From assembly GCF_040536835.1 (NCBI RefSeq), contig NZ_CP159578.1, positions 372,001 through 436,000 of the forward strand: 64,000 bases of DNA, in the 5' to 3' direction. The notes below the pieces were generated by a model that had not been told where the DNA came from, ran no database searches, and was given only the letters and a program-made list of their open reading frames with translations. Shown here in pieces: positions 1 through 11,444 of this stretch. Both the position numbers and the translations under genes were made by a program. Position 1 is the stretch's first letter; each line of letters begins with the position of its first letter. This stretch comes from Salinicola endophyticus (GTDB taxonomy: Bacteria; Pseudomonadota; Gammaproteobacteria; Pseudomonadales; Halomonadaceae).

Positions 1-2
1 CG

Positions 3-302
3 ATCGTGACGATCACAGACCGCCAGGGCAACGCGCTTTCTTGGGCGACTGCCGGTGGTTCGGGTTTTCGTGGTTCTCGCAAGAGCACCCCGTTCGCAGC
101 TCAAGTAGCGAGTGAACGTGCAGCGACCGCTGCAGCCGAGTATGGTGTGAAAAACGTCGACGTGCTGGTCAAGGGCCCCGGCCCGGGCCGTGAGTCTGCC
201 GTGCGTGCACTCAACGCCGCCGGCTTCCGTGTGCAGAGCATTACTGACGCGACGCCCATCCCGCATAACGGGTGCCGTCCGCCGAAGAAACGCCGCGTTT
301 AA
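3..302 (+). CDS. rpsK: 30S ribosomal protein S11 (5' truncated by window)
   Basis: This is the C-terminal part of ribosomal protein S11, a 30S platform protein that contacts 16S rRNA near the E site and Shine-Dalgarno helix. The frame is already open at base 3 and reads [10 protein letters not shown], which in the family lies about 30 residues from the N-terminus, so the true start is upstream of the window. The S11 signatures [17 protein letters not shown] and the C-terminal [12 protein letters not shown] are intact. rpsD follows after 12 bases, as expected for the alpha operon (S13-S11-S4-rpoA-L17). Confidence 0.97.
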   Translation: MVTITDRQGNALSWATAGGSGFRGSRKSTPFAAQVASERAATAAAEYGVKNVDVLVKGPGPGRESAVRALNAAGFRVQSITDATPIPHNGCRPPKKRRV

Positions 303-314
303 GGAGAACGACTC

Positions 315-935
315 ATGGCTCGTTATCTAGGACCCAAGTGCAAACTGTCTCGTCGTGAGGGTACCGACCTCTTCCTCAAGAGCGGTGTCACCCCCTTCGA
401 GAAGAAGTGCAAATCCGAGCAGATCCCGGGTGTGCACGGCCAGCGCCGTCAGCGTCTTTCCGACTACGGCTTGCAGCTTCGTGAGAAGCAGAAAGTGCGT
501 CGTATCTACGGCGTCCTCGAAAACCAGTTCCGCAACTACTACAAAGAAGCCGCGCGCCAGAAAGGGGCGACCGGTGAAGTGTTGTTGCAGCTGCTGGAAT
601 CCCGGCTGGACAACGTGGTTTACCGCATGGGCTTCGGCTCCACGCGCAGTGAATCGCGTCAGCTGGTGAGCCACAAGGCGATCTCGGTCAACGGCCGTAC
701 CGTCAACGTGGCTTCCTATCAGGTGCGTCCTGGCGACGTCGTGTCTGTGCGTGAGAAGGCCAAGAACCAGGCCCGTATCCAGCAGGCGCTGTCCATCGCC
801 GCCAACCGTGGCGACGTGAACTGGATCGACGTCGACGCGAAGAAGATGGAAGGCACTTTCAAGGCTGTCCCGGAACGCGGCGACCTGTCTGCCGACATCA
901 ACGAAAACCTGATCGTCGAGCTGTACTCCAAGTGA
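315..935 (+). CDS. rpsD: 30S ribosomal protein S4
   Basis: S4 is a primary 16S rRNA-binding protein and, in E. coli, the translational repressor of the alpha operon. At 206 aa it has the family length. It begins [20 protein letters not shown] and ends [14 protein letters not shown], both near-identical to the enterobacterial protein. The S4 RNA-binding domain lies around residues 95-160 ([25 protein letters not shown]). A Shine-Dalgarno AAGGAGAA lies just upstream of the ATG. Cotranscription with rpsK is implied by the 12-base spacing. Confidence 0.98.
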   Translation: MARYLGPKCKLSRREGTDLFLKSGVTPFEKKCKSEQIPGVHGQRRQRLSDYGLQLREKQKVRRIYGVLENQFRNYYKEAARQKGATGEVLLQLLESRLDNVVYRMGFGSTRSESRQLVSHKAISVNGRTVNVASYQVRPGDVVSVREKAKNQARIQQALSIAANRGDVNWIDVDAKKMEGTFKAVPERGDLSADINENLIVELYSK

Positions 936-943
936 GGCCTGAG

Positions 944-967
944 TTCGGACCGCCACGGCGGTCCGAA
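944..967. promoter_or_regulatory. Perfect 11-bp-arm palindrome between rpsD and rpoA
   Basis: The arms TTCGGACCGCC (944-954) and GGCGGTCCGAA (957-967) are perfectly complementary around a 2-base centre. They sit 9 bases after the rpsD stop and 47 bases before rpoA. No T-run follows, so this is not an intrinsic terminator. It may stabilise the message, be a processing site, or set the different levels of S4 and alpha. The role is inference; the palindrome is seen directly. Confidence 0.6.
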
Positions 968-1014
968 CCGGCTGGAGTACCGATATTCGTTAGGCAGCCT
1001 GAGAAGGTGTTCAT

Positions 1015-2013
1015 ATGCAGCGTTCAGTGACAGAGTTTCTCCGTCCCCGCGACATCAAGGTCGAAGAAGTCAGTGCGAATCACGCCAAGATCGTGCTGGA
1101 ACCCTTCGAGCGTGGTTTCGGCCATACCCTGGGGAATGCGCTGCGTCGCATCCTGCTCTCTTCGATGCCCGGCTGTGCCGTGGTCGAAGCGGAAATCGAC
1201 GGCGTGCTGCATGAATACAGCGCCATCGAAGGTGTTCAGGAAGACGTCATCGAGATTCTTCTGAATCTCAAGGACGTGGCCATCAAGATGCACGGCCGCG
1301 ACGAGGCGCTCCTCACCCTGAACAAGCAGGGCCCGGGCATCATGACCGCAGGCGATATCGCCGTCGACCACGACGTCGAGATCGTCAATCCGGATCATGT
1401 GATCGCGCACCTCAACGACGGCAGCGAGCTCAAGATGCAGCTGAAAGTCGTGCGGGGCCGCGGTTACGAGCCCGCCGACGTGCGGCTCTCCGACGAGGAC
1501 GAATCCCGTGCCATCGGTCGTCTGCAGCTGGATGCGACCTTCAGCCCGGTTCGTCGCGTGTCCTACGCGGTCGAAGCGGCGCGTGTCGAACAGCGCACCG
1601 ACCTCGATAAGCTGGTCATCGATCTCGAAACTGACGGCACCTTGGACCCCGAAGAAGCGATTCGTCGTAGTGCGACCATCCTTCAGGAACAGCTGGCCGC
1701 CTTCGTCGATCTCGAAGCTGACCGAGAGCAGGAAGTCGAAGAGGAAGAGGATCAGATCGATCCGATCCTGCTGCGCCCCGTGGACGATCTCGAACTCACG
1801 GTTCGTAGCGCCAACTGCTTGAAGGCCGAGAATATTTACTACATTGGCGATTTGATTCAGCGCACGGAAGTCGAGCTGCTCAAGACGCCGAACCTTGGCA
1901 AGAAGTCCTTGAACGAAATCAAGGACGTGTTGGCTTCGCGCGGTCTTTCCCTCGGCATGCGGCTGGAAAACTGGCCGCCGGCGAGTCTGAAGGACGACAA
2001 GGCCTCCGCCTGA
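1015..2013 (+). CDS. rpoA: DNA-directed RNA polymerase subunit alpha
   Basis: Alpha dimerises to nucleate RNA polymerase assembly, and its C-terminal domain contacts UP elements and activators. At 332 aa it matches the family (E. coli 329). The N-terminal domain (about 1-235) carries [23 protein letters not shown]. An acidic linker ([11 protein letters not shown]) leads to the C-terminal domain (about 250-325), where [11 protein letters not shown] includes the DNA-binding Arg region and [12 protein letters not shown] the second helix-hairpin-helix part. The ATG follows GAGAAGGTGTTC. It lies between rpsD and rplQ as in the standard alpha operon. Confidence 0.99.
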   Translation: MQRSVTEFLRPRDIKVEEVSANHAKIVLEPFERGFGHTLGNALRRILLSSMPGCAVVEAEIDGVLHEYSAIEGVQEDVIEILLNLKDVAIKMHGRDEALLTLNKQGPGIMTAGDIAVDHDVEIVNPDHVIAHLNDGSELKMQLKVVRGRGYEPADVRLSDEDESRAIGRLQLDATFSPVRRVSYAVEAARVEQRTDLDKLVIDLETDGTLDPEEAIRRSATILQEQLAAFVDLEADREQEVEEEEDQIDPILLRPVDDLELTVRSANCLKAENIYYIGDLIQRTEVELLKTPNLGKKSLNEIKDVLASRGLSLGMRLENWPPASLKDDKASA

Positions 2014-2076
2014 GGCGCGCCCTCGGCGGTGCCGGAGTGCCGACTCGAATCACCAGTTTGGTAAGGAATAGCAATC

Positions 2077-2463
2077 ATGCGTCATCGTAAGAGTGGTCGT
2101 CATCTGAATCGGACCAGCTCGCATCGGCACGCCATGTTCAAGAACATGTGCATCTCGCTGGTCGAGCATGAAGTGATCAAGACTACCCTGCCCAAGGCCA
2201 AGGAGCTGCGTCGTCATATCGAGCCGCTGATCACCCTGGCCAAGCAGGACAGCGTGGCGAATCGCCGTCTGGCGTTCAGCCGCACTCGCTCCAAGGAAGC
2301 CGTCGGCAAGCTCTTCAACGAGCTTGGCCCGCGTTACGCCAATCGCCCGGGCGGTTACGTCCGTGTGCTCAAGTGCGGTTTCCGCGCTGGCGACAACGCG
2401 CCGATGGCCTACATCGAGCTGGTCGATCGTCCGGCCGTTCAGGAAGCTGCTGGCGACGAGTAA
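2077..2463 (+). CDS. rplQ: 50S ribosomal protein L17
   Basis: L17 is a 50S protein near the polypeptide exit tunnel. The 128-aa product starts [20 protein letters not shown], the family signature, and contains the conserved [14 protein letters not shown] segment. It is the last gene of the alpha operon. It follows rpoA after 63 bases with a TAAGGAA ribosome-binding site, and an intrinsic terminator lies 30 bases downstream. Confidence 0.98.
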   Translation: MRHRKSGRHLNRTSSHRHAMFKNMCISLVEHEVIKTTLPKAKELRRHIEPLITLAKQDSVANRRLAFSRTRSKEAVGKLFNELGPRYANRPGGYVRVLKCGFRAGDNAPMAYIELVDRPAVQEAAGDE

Positions 2464-2492
2464 GTCGCCCCTCGTTTCCGCCGAACGGCACC

Positions 2493-2535
2493 AAAGCCGG
2501 CTGTCCGAGTGATCGGGCAGCCGGCTTTCTTTTTT
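2493..2535 (+). terminator. Rho-independent terminator of the alpha operon
   Basis: The arms AAAGCCGGCTG (2493-2503) and CAGCCGGCTTT (2518-2528) form an 11-bp stem with a 14-base loop, followed by TTTCTTTTTT. It lies 30 bases after the rplQ stop. The 185 bases between here and the uvrA stop hold nothing I recognise. Confidence 0.9.
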
Positions 2536-2720
2536 GGCGCTCTCTTTTTGCCGTCACTTTTTTGCTCAGAGATCGGGCGCTGCAGGTCGGGGGTATCGAG
2601 GGGCGCGAGTTTCACGCTCCAGTGCCCGGCCGCCCGACGCGCAGCGGCCGCGGCACGCGACAGCCGTGGAATACCCATCAGGGAGGGGCGGAAGCGCCCG
2701 CAGGCGCCTCCGGTGGGGGC

Positions 2721-5579
<2,859 letters not shown>

Positions 5580-5725
5580 GACTACCTCGTGCAGCGAAGC
5601 GGGAAACGACCAGTATAGCAGTCTGTTGGGCGCGACCGGTCACTGTGGTCGACTTGGAAATGGTGAGCCGACGCTGACGCCGCGCCTGGCGCCGCCCGGC
5701 GCTTTCACTCGACCCGGGCGAGGCG

Positions 5726-5731
5726 TAAAAT
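5726..5731 (+). promoter_or_regulatory. Candidate -10 element upstream of the MFS gene
   Basis: TAAAAT lies 54 bases before the MFS start codon in the 206-base divergent gap with uvrA. The matching -35 hexamer is weak (TTTCAC at 5703), so this is only a candidate. On the other strand, TATACT (complement of 5612-5617) could serve uvrA. Confidence 0.3.
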
Positions 5732-5785
5732 GACTGGTTCCCTCATTCATCCTCGCTTCTGCCGAGTTCACCAGCCGTGACTTCC

Positions 5786-7168
5786 ATGACATCTCGTTTT
5801 CTCCTTACCGAACGGCGCTCGATCGTGGGACTGGCCAGCCTCTATGCCTCGCGCATGCTGGGGCTGTTCATGGTCCTGCCGATCCTGGCGCTCTACACCG
5901 ACCATCTCGATGGCGCCACCCCCTTTCTCGTCGGCCTGGCCTTGGGTAGCTACGGTCTGACCCAGGCGATCCTGCAGATCCCCTTCGGCCTGCTCTCCGA
6001 CCGGCTCGGGCGCAAGGCGGTGATCGCCGGCGGCCTGCTGCTGTTCATTCTCGGTAGCGTGGTGGCGGCCAGTGCCACCTCGATCTATGTCGTCATCATC
6101 GGTCGCTGCCTGCAGGGCAGCGGCGCGGTCGCCGGCGCCATCATGGCGCTGCTCGCCGACCAGACCCGCGAGGAGATTCGTACCGCGGCGATGGCCACCA
6201 TCGGGCTCTCGATCGGTGTGGCCTTCGGCGTAGCCATGGTGGTAGGGCCGCTGGTCGCCGATATCGGCGGGCTGGCCGGGGTGTTCTGGTTCACTGCGGT
6301 GCTCTCCGCCTGTGGCCTGCTGATCCTGTGGAAGCTGGTGCCCAAGGCGCCACAGCGCATGGCTCACCGCGATGTCGGGCTCGACCGCCGCCAGCTGCGT
6401 GCCACCCTGATGCAGGGCGATCTGCTGCGGCTCGATTTCTCGATCTTCGCCCTGCACCTGATCCTGACCGCCTGCTTCGTCGCGCTGCCGTTCCAGCTCG
6501 AAGCTCTGGGCTTCGCCCCGGCGCACCACGGCTGGATATATCTACCGGTGATGGCGCTGGCCTTCGTGGGCATGGTGCCGCTGGTGATCGTGGCCGAGAA
6601 GTATCGCAAGATGAAACCGGTGTTCGTCGGCGCGGTGGCGGCGATGACCTTGATCCTGCTCGGCTTCAGCGAGCTGGGCGACGACCGCATCGCGCTGCTG
6701 GCGCTGCTGTGGGGCTTCTTCGTGGTGTTCAATCTGCTCGAGGCGACGCTGCCGTCGATGATCAGCAAGCTGGCGCCGGCCGGGGCCAAGGGCACCGCCA
6801 TGGGGGTCTATTCCACCAGCCAGTTCCTCGGCGCCTTCCTGGGCGGCACCCTGGGTGGCGCGCTGTCCCAGGAACTGGGGATCCACAGCGTGTTCCTCGG
6901 CGCCGCGGTGGTGGGTGCTATCTGGCTGGCGGTGGTCTGGAAGATGCCCGCGCCGCGTCATCTGTCGAGCGAAATCGTACCGCTGGACGCGCAATCCATG
7001 GGCATGCTCGATACACTGCTCGAGCGTTTCGCCTCGGTCGCCGGGGTCGAGGACGTGATGGTCGTGCCCGAAGAGCGTGTCGCCTATCTCAAGGTCGACC
7101 GCCAGCGCCTGGACGCCGAAGCGCTGGCTCGTATCACCGGCAATCAATGGCAACGAACCGACGCCTGA
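5786..7168 (+). CDS. YajR-like MFS exporter with C-terminal YAM-type domain
   Basis: This is a 12-helix major facilitator superfamily transporter of about 460 aa, probably a proton-coupled drug or metabolite exporter. The N-terminus SIVGLASLYASRMLGLFMVLP and motif A (GLLSDRLGRKAV) resemble E. coli YajR. After the last helix (KMPAPRH, about residue 390) comes a soluble 65-residue tail (MGMLDTLLERFASVAGVEDVMVVPEERVAYLKVD) that fits the ferredoxin-like YAM domain known from YajR. The start could be ATG 5786 or GTG 5777; neither has a clear Shine-Dalgarno. ssb follows 36 bases later, as in Pseudomonas. The substrate is unknown. Confidence 0.85.
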   Translation: MTSRFLLTERRSIVGLASLYASRMLGLFMVLPILALYTDHLDGATPFLVGLALGSYGLTQAILQIPFGLLSDRLGRKAVIAGGLLLFILGSVVAASATSIYVVIIGRCLQGSGAVAGAIMALLADQTREEIRTAAMATIGLSIGVAFGVAMVVGPLVADIGGLAGVFWFTAVLSACGLLILWKLVPKAPQRMAHRDVGLDRRQLRATLMQGDLLRLDFSIFALHLILTACFVALPFQLEALGFAPAHHGWIYLPVMALAFVGMVPLVIVAEKYRKMKPVFVGAVAAMTLILLGFSELGDDRIALLALLWGFFVVFNLLEATLPSMISKLAPAGAKGTAMGVYSTSQFLGAFLGGTLGGALSQELGIHSVFLGAAVVGAIWLAVVWKMPAPRHLSSEIVPLDAQSMGMLDTLLERFASVAGVEDVMVVPEERVAYLKVDRQRLDAEALARITGNQWQRTDA

Positions 7169-7204
7169 AGGCGTCGTAAACGCAGGTAAGGCAAGGAGAC
7201 AACG

Positions 7205-7813
7205 ATGGCCCGAGGTGTGAACAAAGTCATCCTGATCGGCAACCTGGGACAGGATCCGGAAGTCCGCTTCCTGCCGTCGGGCAATCCGGTGTGCAACCTG
7301 CGCATCGCGACCACCGATACCTGGACCGACCGTCAGAGCGGCCAGCGTCAGGAGCGTACCGAATGGCACAGCGTGGTGCTGTTCAACAAGCTGGCGGAGA
7401 TCGCCCAGCAGTACGTCAAGAAGGGCTCGCGGATCTATATCGAAGGGCGCCTGCAGACCCGCAAGTGGCAGGGGCAGGACGGCCAGGATCGCTACTCCAC
7501 CGAGATCGTCGGCAACGACATGCAGATGCTCGACTCGCGCAGCGGTCAGGGCGGTGGTGATTATAACCAGAGCCAGTATGGCGGTGCGCCGCAGCAGCCC
7601 CAGGGTGGCTATGCTCAGCAGCAGCCCGCCCCGGCCCAGCAGGGTGGCTATGGCCAGCAGCAGCCGGCGCCGGCTCAGCAGGGCGGCTACGGTAACCAGC
7701 CCCAGCGTCCGCCGCAGAACCAGCCGGCGCCGCAGCCCAACCAGCAGAATGCCAACTACGGCGCGCCGAATCCGGGCAGCTTCGACGATTTCGACGACGA
7801 AATCCCGTTCTGA
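7205..7813 (+). CDS. ssb: Single-stranded DNA-binding protein
   Basis: SSB coats single-stranded DNA and recruits replication and repair proteins through its acidic tail. The OB fold occupies residues 1-110 ([37 protein letters not shown]). A Gln/Pro/Gly-rich linker (115-190) contains two copies of a 13-residue repeat ([17 protein letters not shown]) encoded by a 39-bp tandem repeat around 7608-7690. The tip is DFDDEIPF, the canonical partner-binding peptide. The ATG follows AAGGAGACAACG. At 202 aa it is slightly longer than E. coli SSB (178) because of the linker. Confidence 0.98.
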   Translation: MARGVNKVILIGNLGQDPEVRFLPSGNPVCNLRIATTDTWTDRQSGQRQERTEWHSVVLFNKLAEIAQQYVKKGSRIYIEGRLQTRKWQGQDGQDRYSTEIVGNDMQMLDSRSGQGGGDYNQSQYGGAPQQPQGGYAQQQPAPAQQGGYGQQQPAPAQQGGYGNQPQRPPQNQPAPQPNQQNANYGAPNPGSFDDFDDEIPF

Positions 7814-7836
7814 TTCACCCGCGCTGCATGCGATGA

Positions 7837-7858
7837 CCCCGCCTCGGCGGGGTTTTTT
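7837..7858 (+). terminator. Rho-independent terminator after ssb
   Basis: CCCCGCC-TC-GGCGGGG followed by six T residues, 23 bases after the ssb stop. The last T is directly followed by the first unit of the 75-bp repeat array. Confidence 0.92.
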
Positions 7859-8032
7859 GTGGCCGCCGTCCCTGGCGGCCACCCTTCGGGCCGTCGCAGC
7901 GCGACGTCCAGAACCGCTCCCGGCGTTTCTGTCGTGGCCGCCATCCCTGGCGGCCACCCTTCGGGCCGTCGCAGCGCGACGTCCAGAACCGCTCCCGGCG
8001 TTTCTGTCGTGGCCGCCGTCCCTGGCGGCCAC
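7859..8032. repeat. 75-bp-period palindromic repeat array, 2.3 units
   Basis: Units start at 7859, 7934 and 8009 (the last is partial, 24 bases). Each unit begins with a 9-bp-arm palindrome, GTGGCCGCC-N6-GGCGGCCAC, followed by CCTTCGGGC and a second hairpin, CGTCGC-AGC-GCGACG. Units 1 and 2 differ at one base in the first loop (G/A). A related array with the same 75-bp period lies at 38284-38400, and a degenerate single copy at 46536-46605. It resembles a REP/BIME-type chromosomal element. No reading frame is convincing. Confidence 0.85.
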
Positions 8033-8055
8033 TCTTGTTTTGCCGGTGGAGTGGC

Positions 8056-8084
8056 TCGACGCCCCGTGGACGGCGGATTAGAAT
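8056..8084 (+). promoter_or_regulatory. Candidate sigma-70 promoter for the OPT transporter gene
   Basis: TCGACG (8056-8061), a 17-base spacer, then TAGAAT (8079-8084), about 100 bases before the start codon. The match is four of six at -35 and five of six at -10. It lies just downstream of the repeat array. Confidence 0.4.
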
Positions 8085-8187
8085 GGCGGGTTCGATAGCC
8101 TTCTAATGATCATCCCGGTGCCGATGCCCGCGTCGCCGCCAGGCTGGGGCCCGGCGGGTCCCGCTTCCAGCTCGAGAGTCTCTTGTC

Positions 8188-10239
8188 ATGTCACACCGGA
8201 TACCCGACGCCGTCAGGCTGCCCGAACTGACGCTGCGTGGCGTCCTGCTGGGTGCCGCTATCACCCTGCTGTTCACCGCCTCCAACGTCTATCTGGGGCT
8301 CAAGGTGGGCCTCACCTTCGCCTCGGCGATCCCCGCGGCGGTGATCTCGATGGCGGTGCTCTGCCGCCTGCCCGGGGCCAACAAGCTCGAGAACAACATG
8401 GTGCAGACCCAGGCCTCGGCGGCGGGGACCCTCTCGGCGATCATCTTCGTGCTGCCGGGGCTGTTGATGATCGGCTACTGGCAAGGGTTTCCGTTCTGGC
8501 AGACTTCGGCGATCTGCGCCATCGGCGGCATTCTGGGGGTGCTCTACACCATCCCGCTGCGCCGGGTGATGGTGGTACAGAGCGATCTGCCCTATCCCGA
8601 GGGGATCGCCGCGGCCGAAATCCTCGAGGTCGGCAGCCAGGCGACCCAGCGTGACGCAGCGACGCCGGAGAGCGCCCGGCACGAGAAAACGGGGGCCGGC
8701 GAGATCGCCCTCGGCGCCGGCGTGGCGGCAGCGTTCGCCTTTGCCAGCGGCGGGCTGCGACTGCTGGCGGAGAGCATCAGCGTGTGGTTTGCGGTGGGGC
8801 GCAGCGCCGTTCAGCTCGCCACCGGCTTTTCGCTGGCGCTGGTCGGAGCCGGCTACCTGGTGGGGATCGTCGGCGGCCTCGCGATGCTGATCGGTACGCT
8901 GATCGCCTGGGGCGTCGCCGTCCCCTGGCTCACCGCGATCACGCCGGCGGCGGGGCAGGGCCCGGCGGCGGCGGGGATGGCGCTATGGTCGGAGAAGGTG
9001 CGCTTCATCGGCGCCGGGACCATCGGCATCGCCGCGCTGTGGACCCTGGCGACGCTGTTCAAGCCGATGCTCCAGGGCATCCGCGCCTCCTTCGGGGCGA
9101 TGCGCGGTGGCGGTGACGCGCGCCCGCCGCGCACCGAACGCGACCTGCCCGCCGGCCTGCTGCTGGGGCTGACCGCCGTGCTGCTGGTGCTATTGACGCT
9201 GGTGTTCGCGCACTTTCTGCACCAGGCGGCGCCGACGCTGGCGGCGGCACCACTCTGGACGCTGACACTGGGCTGCGTGCTGTTCGCCGGTGTGTTCGGC
9301 TTTCTGATCGCCGCCGCCTGCGGCTACATGGCGGGCCTGGTGGGGTCTTCGAGCAGCCCGATCTCGGGTATCGGTATCGTCGCGGTGATCCTGGTCTCGC
9401 TGATGCTGCTGGGCTTCGGCGCCGTCAGCGATGCCCTCGCCAGCCTGGATCCGGCGGTCGCCCAGCGCCTGCCGACGGCGCTGGCGCTGTTCGTCACCTC
9501 GGTGATCCTGGCAGTGGCGGCGATCGCCAATGACAATCTGCAGGATCTCAAGACCGGCTACCTGGTCGGGGCCACGCCATGGCGTCAGCAGGTGGCGCTG
9601 ATCATCGGCTGCGTGGTGGGGGCGCTGGTGATCCCGCCGGTGCTCTCGCTGCTCTACCACGCCTACGGCTTCGCCGGTGCCATGCCGCGGCCGGGTATGG
9701 ACCCGTCCCAGGCGCTGGGGGCGCCGCAGGCCTCCCTGATGACCGCGATCGTGCGCGGTGTCTTCGACCACGATCTCGAGTGGGGCATGCTCGGCATCGG
9801 CCTGGCCCTGGGGGCGGCGCTGATCGGCATCGACGAGCTGCTGCGCCGGCGCGGCGGCGGCGCACGGCTACCGGTGCTGGCGGTGGGGATCGGCATCTAC
9901 CTGCCGCCGAGCATCATCATGCCACTGGTGATCGGTGCCGTGATCGGCTGGCTGATCGAGCGGCGTCTGCGTGCCCGCGCCCGGGCCAGGGGTGTCGAGC
10001 TGGCGGTCTATGCCGAGCGTCCACGGCGGCGTGCGGTCCTGCTCGCGTCGGGGCTGATCGTCGGCGAGAGCCTGGTGGGTGTTCTGCTGGCCGGGGTGAT
10101 CGGGCTGAGCGGTTCGCCGGCGCCGCTGGCACTGGTTGGTGACGGATTCGCCGGCACTGCCCAGTGGCTGGGTTTGATTGTCTTCGTCGTGGTCTGCCTC
10201 GGCTTCTATCGCCGCGTGCTACGTCCGCAGGGCGCCTGA
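8188..10239 (+). CDS. OPT family oligopeptide/metal-chelate transporter
   Basis: This is a 683-aa integral membrane protein of the oligopeptide transporter (OPT) family, whose members import peptides or peptide-like iron chelates by proton symport. The N-terminal signature LTLRGVLLGAAITLLFTASNVYLGLKVGLTFASAIPA, quoted here in pieces (LRGVLLGAAITLLFTASN; VYLGLKVGLTFASAIP), is typical. It is followed by NNMVQTQASAAGTLS, LPYPEGIAAAEIL and, later, GSSSSPISGIGI and NDNLQDLKTGYLVGATPWRQQ. About 14-16 hydrophobic segments are visible. It starts at ATG 8188. It is monocistronic and converges with the lactonase gene (18-base gap). The substrate cannot be told from sequence. Confidence 0.9.
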   Translation: MSHRIPDAVRLPELTLRGVLLGAAITLLFTASNVYLGLKVGLTFASAIPAAVISMAVLCRLPGANKLENNMVQTQASAAGTLSAIIFVLPGLLMIGYWQGFPFWQTSAICAIGGILGVLYTIPLRRVMVVQSDLPYPEGIAAAEILEVGSQATQRDAATPESARHEKTGAGEIALGAGVAAAFAFASGGLRLLAESISVWFAVGRSAVQLATGFSLALVGAGYLVGIVGGLAMLIGTLIAWGVAVPWLTAITPAAGQGPAAAGMALWSEKVRFIGAGTIGIAALWTLATLFKPMLQGIRASFGAMRGGGDARPPRTERDLPAGLLLGLTAVLLVLLTLVFAHFLHQAAPTLAAAPLWTLTLGCVLFAGVFGFLIAAACGYMAGLVGSSSSPISGIGIVAVILVSLMLLGFGAVSDALASLDPAVAQRLPTALALFVTSVILAVAAIANDNLQDLKTGYLVGATPWRQQVALIIGCVVGALVIPPVLSLLYHAYGFAGAMPRPGMDPSQALGAPQASLMTAIVRGVFDHDLEWGMLGIGLALGAALIGIDELLRRRGGGARLPVLAVGIGIYLPPSIIMPLVIGAVIGWLIERRLRARARARGVELAVYAERPRRRAVLLASGLIVGESLVGVLLAGVIGLSGSPAPLALVGDGFAGTAQWLGLIVFVVVCLGFYRRVLRPQGA

Positions 10240-10258
10240 GGATGGCGCCCGCTGCGGG

Positions 10259-11131
10259 TCATACCGGCAGTGAGAGTGGGGTCGGCGCGCTGCCGCCGAT
10301 CTCGACCGGGATCTCGAACAGCGCCCCGGCAAGCGGCTCGTCGGCGCAGCCCACCGCCGCCGAGGTGACGAACAAACGATCGAACGCCTCGCCGCCGAAG
10401 GCGCAAGAGGTGGGGCGCGATACCGGCAGCGCGACCTCGCGGTCGAGGCTGCCGTCGGGGTGATAGCGGGCCACGCGCTGGCCATCCCAGAGTGCCAGCC
10501 ACAGGCCGCCCTCGCGGTCGCAGGTCATGCCGTCGGGGTAGCCGCTACCGGGGGCGAGACGAATGTGCTCACGCTTGCGCGAGAGCTCGCCCGAGTCGCT
10601 CAGATCGAAAGCGAAGACGGTCTGGCGGGCGCTGTCGTTGTGATAGAGTGTGGCCCCGTCGGGTGAGATCGTCGGGCCGTTGGTAATGTGGTAGTCGCGA
10701 TCCATCTCGACCAGACCGCGGCCATCGAGACGATAGAGATAGCCGCCGGCGTGGACCTCGGCATCGTCCATCGAGCCGAACCAGAGCCGGCCGTGGCTAT
10801 CGCTCTTGGCGTCGTTGAGGCGATCGCCCTCCGGCAGCCACTCGATCGGCGTCAGCCGCTTGCCCGGGCGCGGCCCCTGCTCGAGATCGAAGTCGAGCTC
10901 GACCACGCCCGAGCGCAGCCCGGCGACGAAACCGCCGGTATCGCGCGGCAGCAGCCAGCAGCACGCCTCGCTGAGTGTCCAGCTGCGCCGGGTGTCGTCC
11001 GCCGGGCGCCAGGCGTGAAGGCGGGCGCCGAGAATATCGACGAACAGCAGCGCGCCGTGGGCCTGTGACCAGACGGGACCTTCGCCCAGCTGGGCGTTGA
11101 CTTCCCACAGCGCGGTGGCGTCTCGGGACAT
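10259..11131 (-). CDS. SMP-30/gluconolactonase/LRE family protein
   Basis: This is a six-bladed beta-propeller of 290 aa in the regucalcin/gluconolactonase family, which hydrolyses sugar lactones using a divalent metal. The expected metal-binding set is present: Glu in LGEGPVW near the N-terminus, Asn in LNDAKSDSHGRLWFGS, and Asp in GYPDGMTCDREGGLWLALWDG. I chose ATG 11131 over the upstream in-frame ATG 11167 because CAGGAGAACCCC directly precedes it. No sugar catabolic genes adjoin it, so the physiological lactone is unknown. Confidence 0.88.
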   Translation of the reverse strand: MSRDATALWEVNAQLGEGPVWSQAHGALLFVDILGARLHAWRPADDTRRSWTLSEACCWLLPRDTGGFVAGLRSGVVELDFDLEQGPRPGKRLTPIEWLPEGDRLNDAKSDSHGRLWFGSMDDAEVHAGGYLYRLDGRGLVEMDRDYHITNGPTISPDGATLYHNDSARQTVFAFDLSDSGELSRKREHIRLAPGSGYPDGMTCDREGGLWLALWDGQRVARYHPDGSLDREVALPVSRPTSCAFGGEAFDRLFVTSAAVGCADEPLAGALFEIPVEIGGSAPTPLSLPV

Positions 11132-11357
11132 GGGGTTCTCCTGTCGATGGGCGGTGATCTCCAGCATAGCCCGAGTCCGCAGGGCCGGGTGAGATTCTCG
11201 TCTCGGCGTGCGTGAAGCCGCTCGACAGGCCCGGGGGGCCCCGGATTGCCGCGCGGCGGGCTGGCGCAGCGGTACCGCGCAACGCAGTCAGGCGCTGGGG
11301 ACGCCGAGTCCGTGCAGGCCTTTAGGCAGTGGTTCCACAGATCAAGGAGAGAACAGC

Positions 11358-11444
11358 GTGGAAGCTATCGAGGTGGGCGCCATCGAGCCACAAGTCATCG
11401 CATCACCCGCTATCCAGTCACCAGCCATCGAGGTGGCAGCGTGA
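11358..11444 (+). CDS. 28-aa leader ORF coupled to the RmlD-like gene
   Basis: A GTG at 11358 follows a strong Shine-Dalgarno (AAGGAGA, 7-base spacing) and opens a 28-codon frame. Its stop TGA (11442-11444) overlaps the GTG of the next gene (GTGA). The peptide is built from repeated Ala-Ile-Glu/Gln units (EAIEVGAIEPQ, then SPAIQSPAIEVAA), with no signal peptide or membrane segment. The frame is also open upstream of 11358, but no better start is seen. I do not recognise it. It may serve translational coupling or make a real micropeptide; the support is the ribosome-binding site plus the exact overlap. Confidence 0.5.
   Translation: MEAIEVGAIEPQVIASPAIQSPAIEVAA

Noticed and set aside
5580..5785. 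A LexA (SOS) box upstream of uvrA
   Set aside because: No CTGT-N8-ACAG or close variant is present; only a TATACT -10-like box is seen.
7859..8032. A CRISPR array
   Set aside because: Only 2.3 units are present, the 75-bp units are contiguous with no unique spacers, and no cas genes are nearby.
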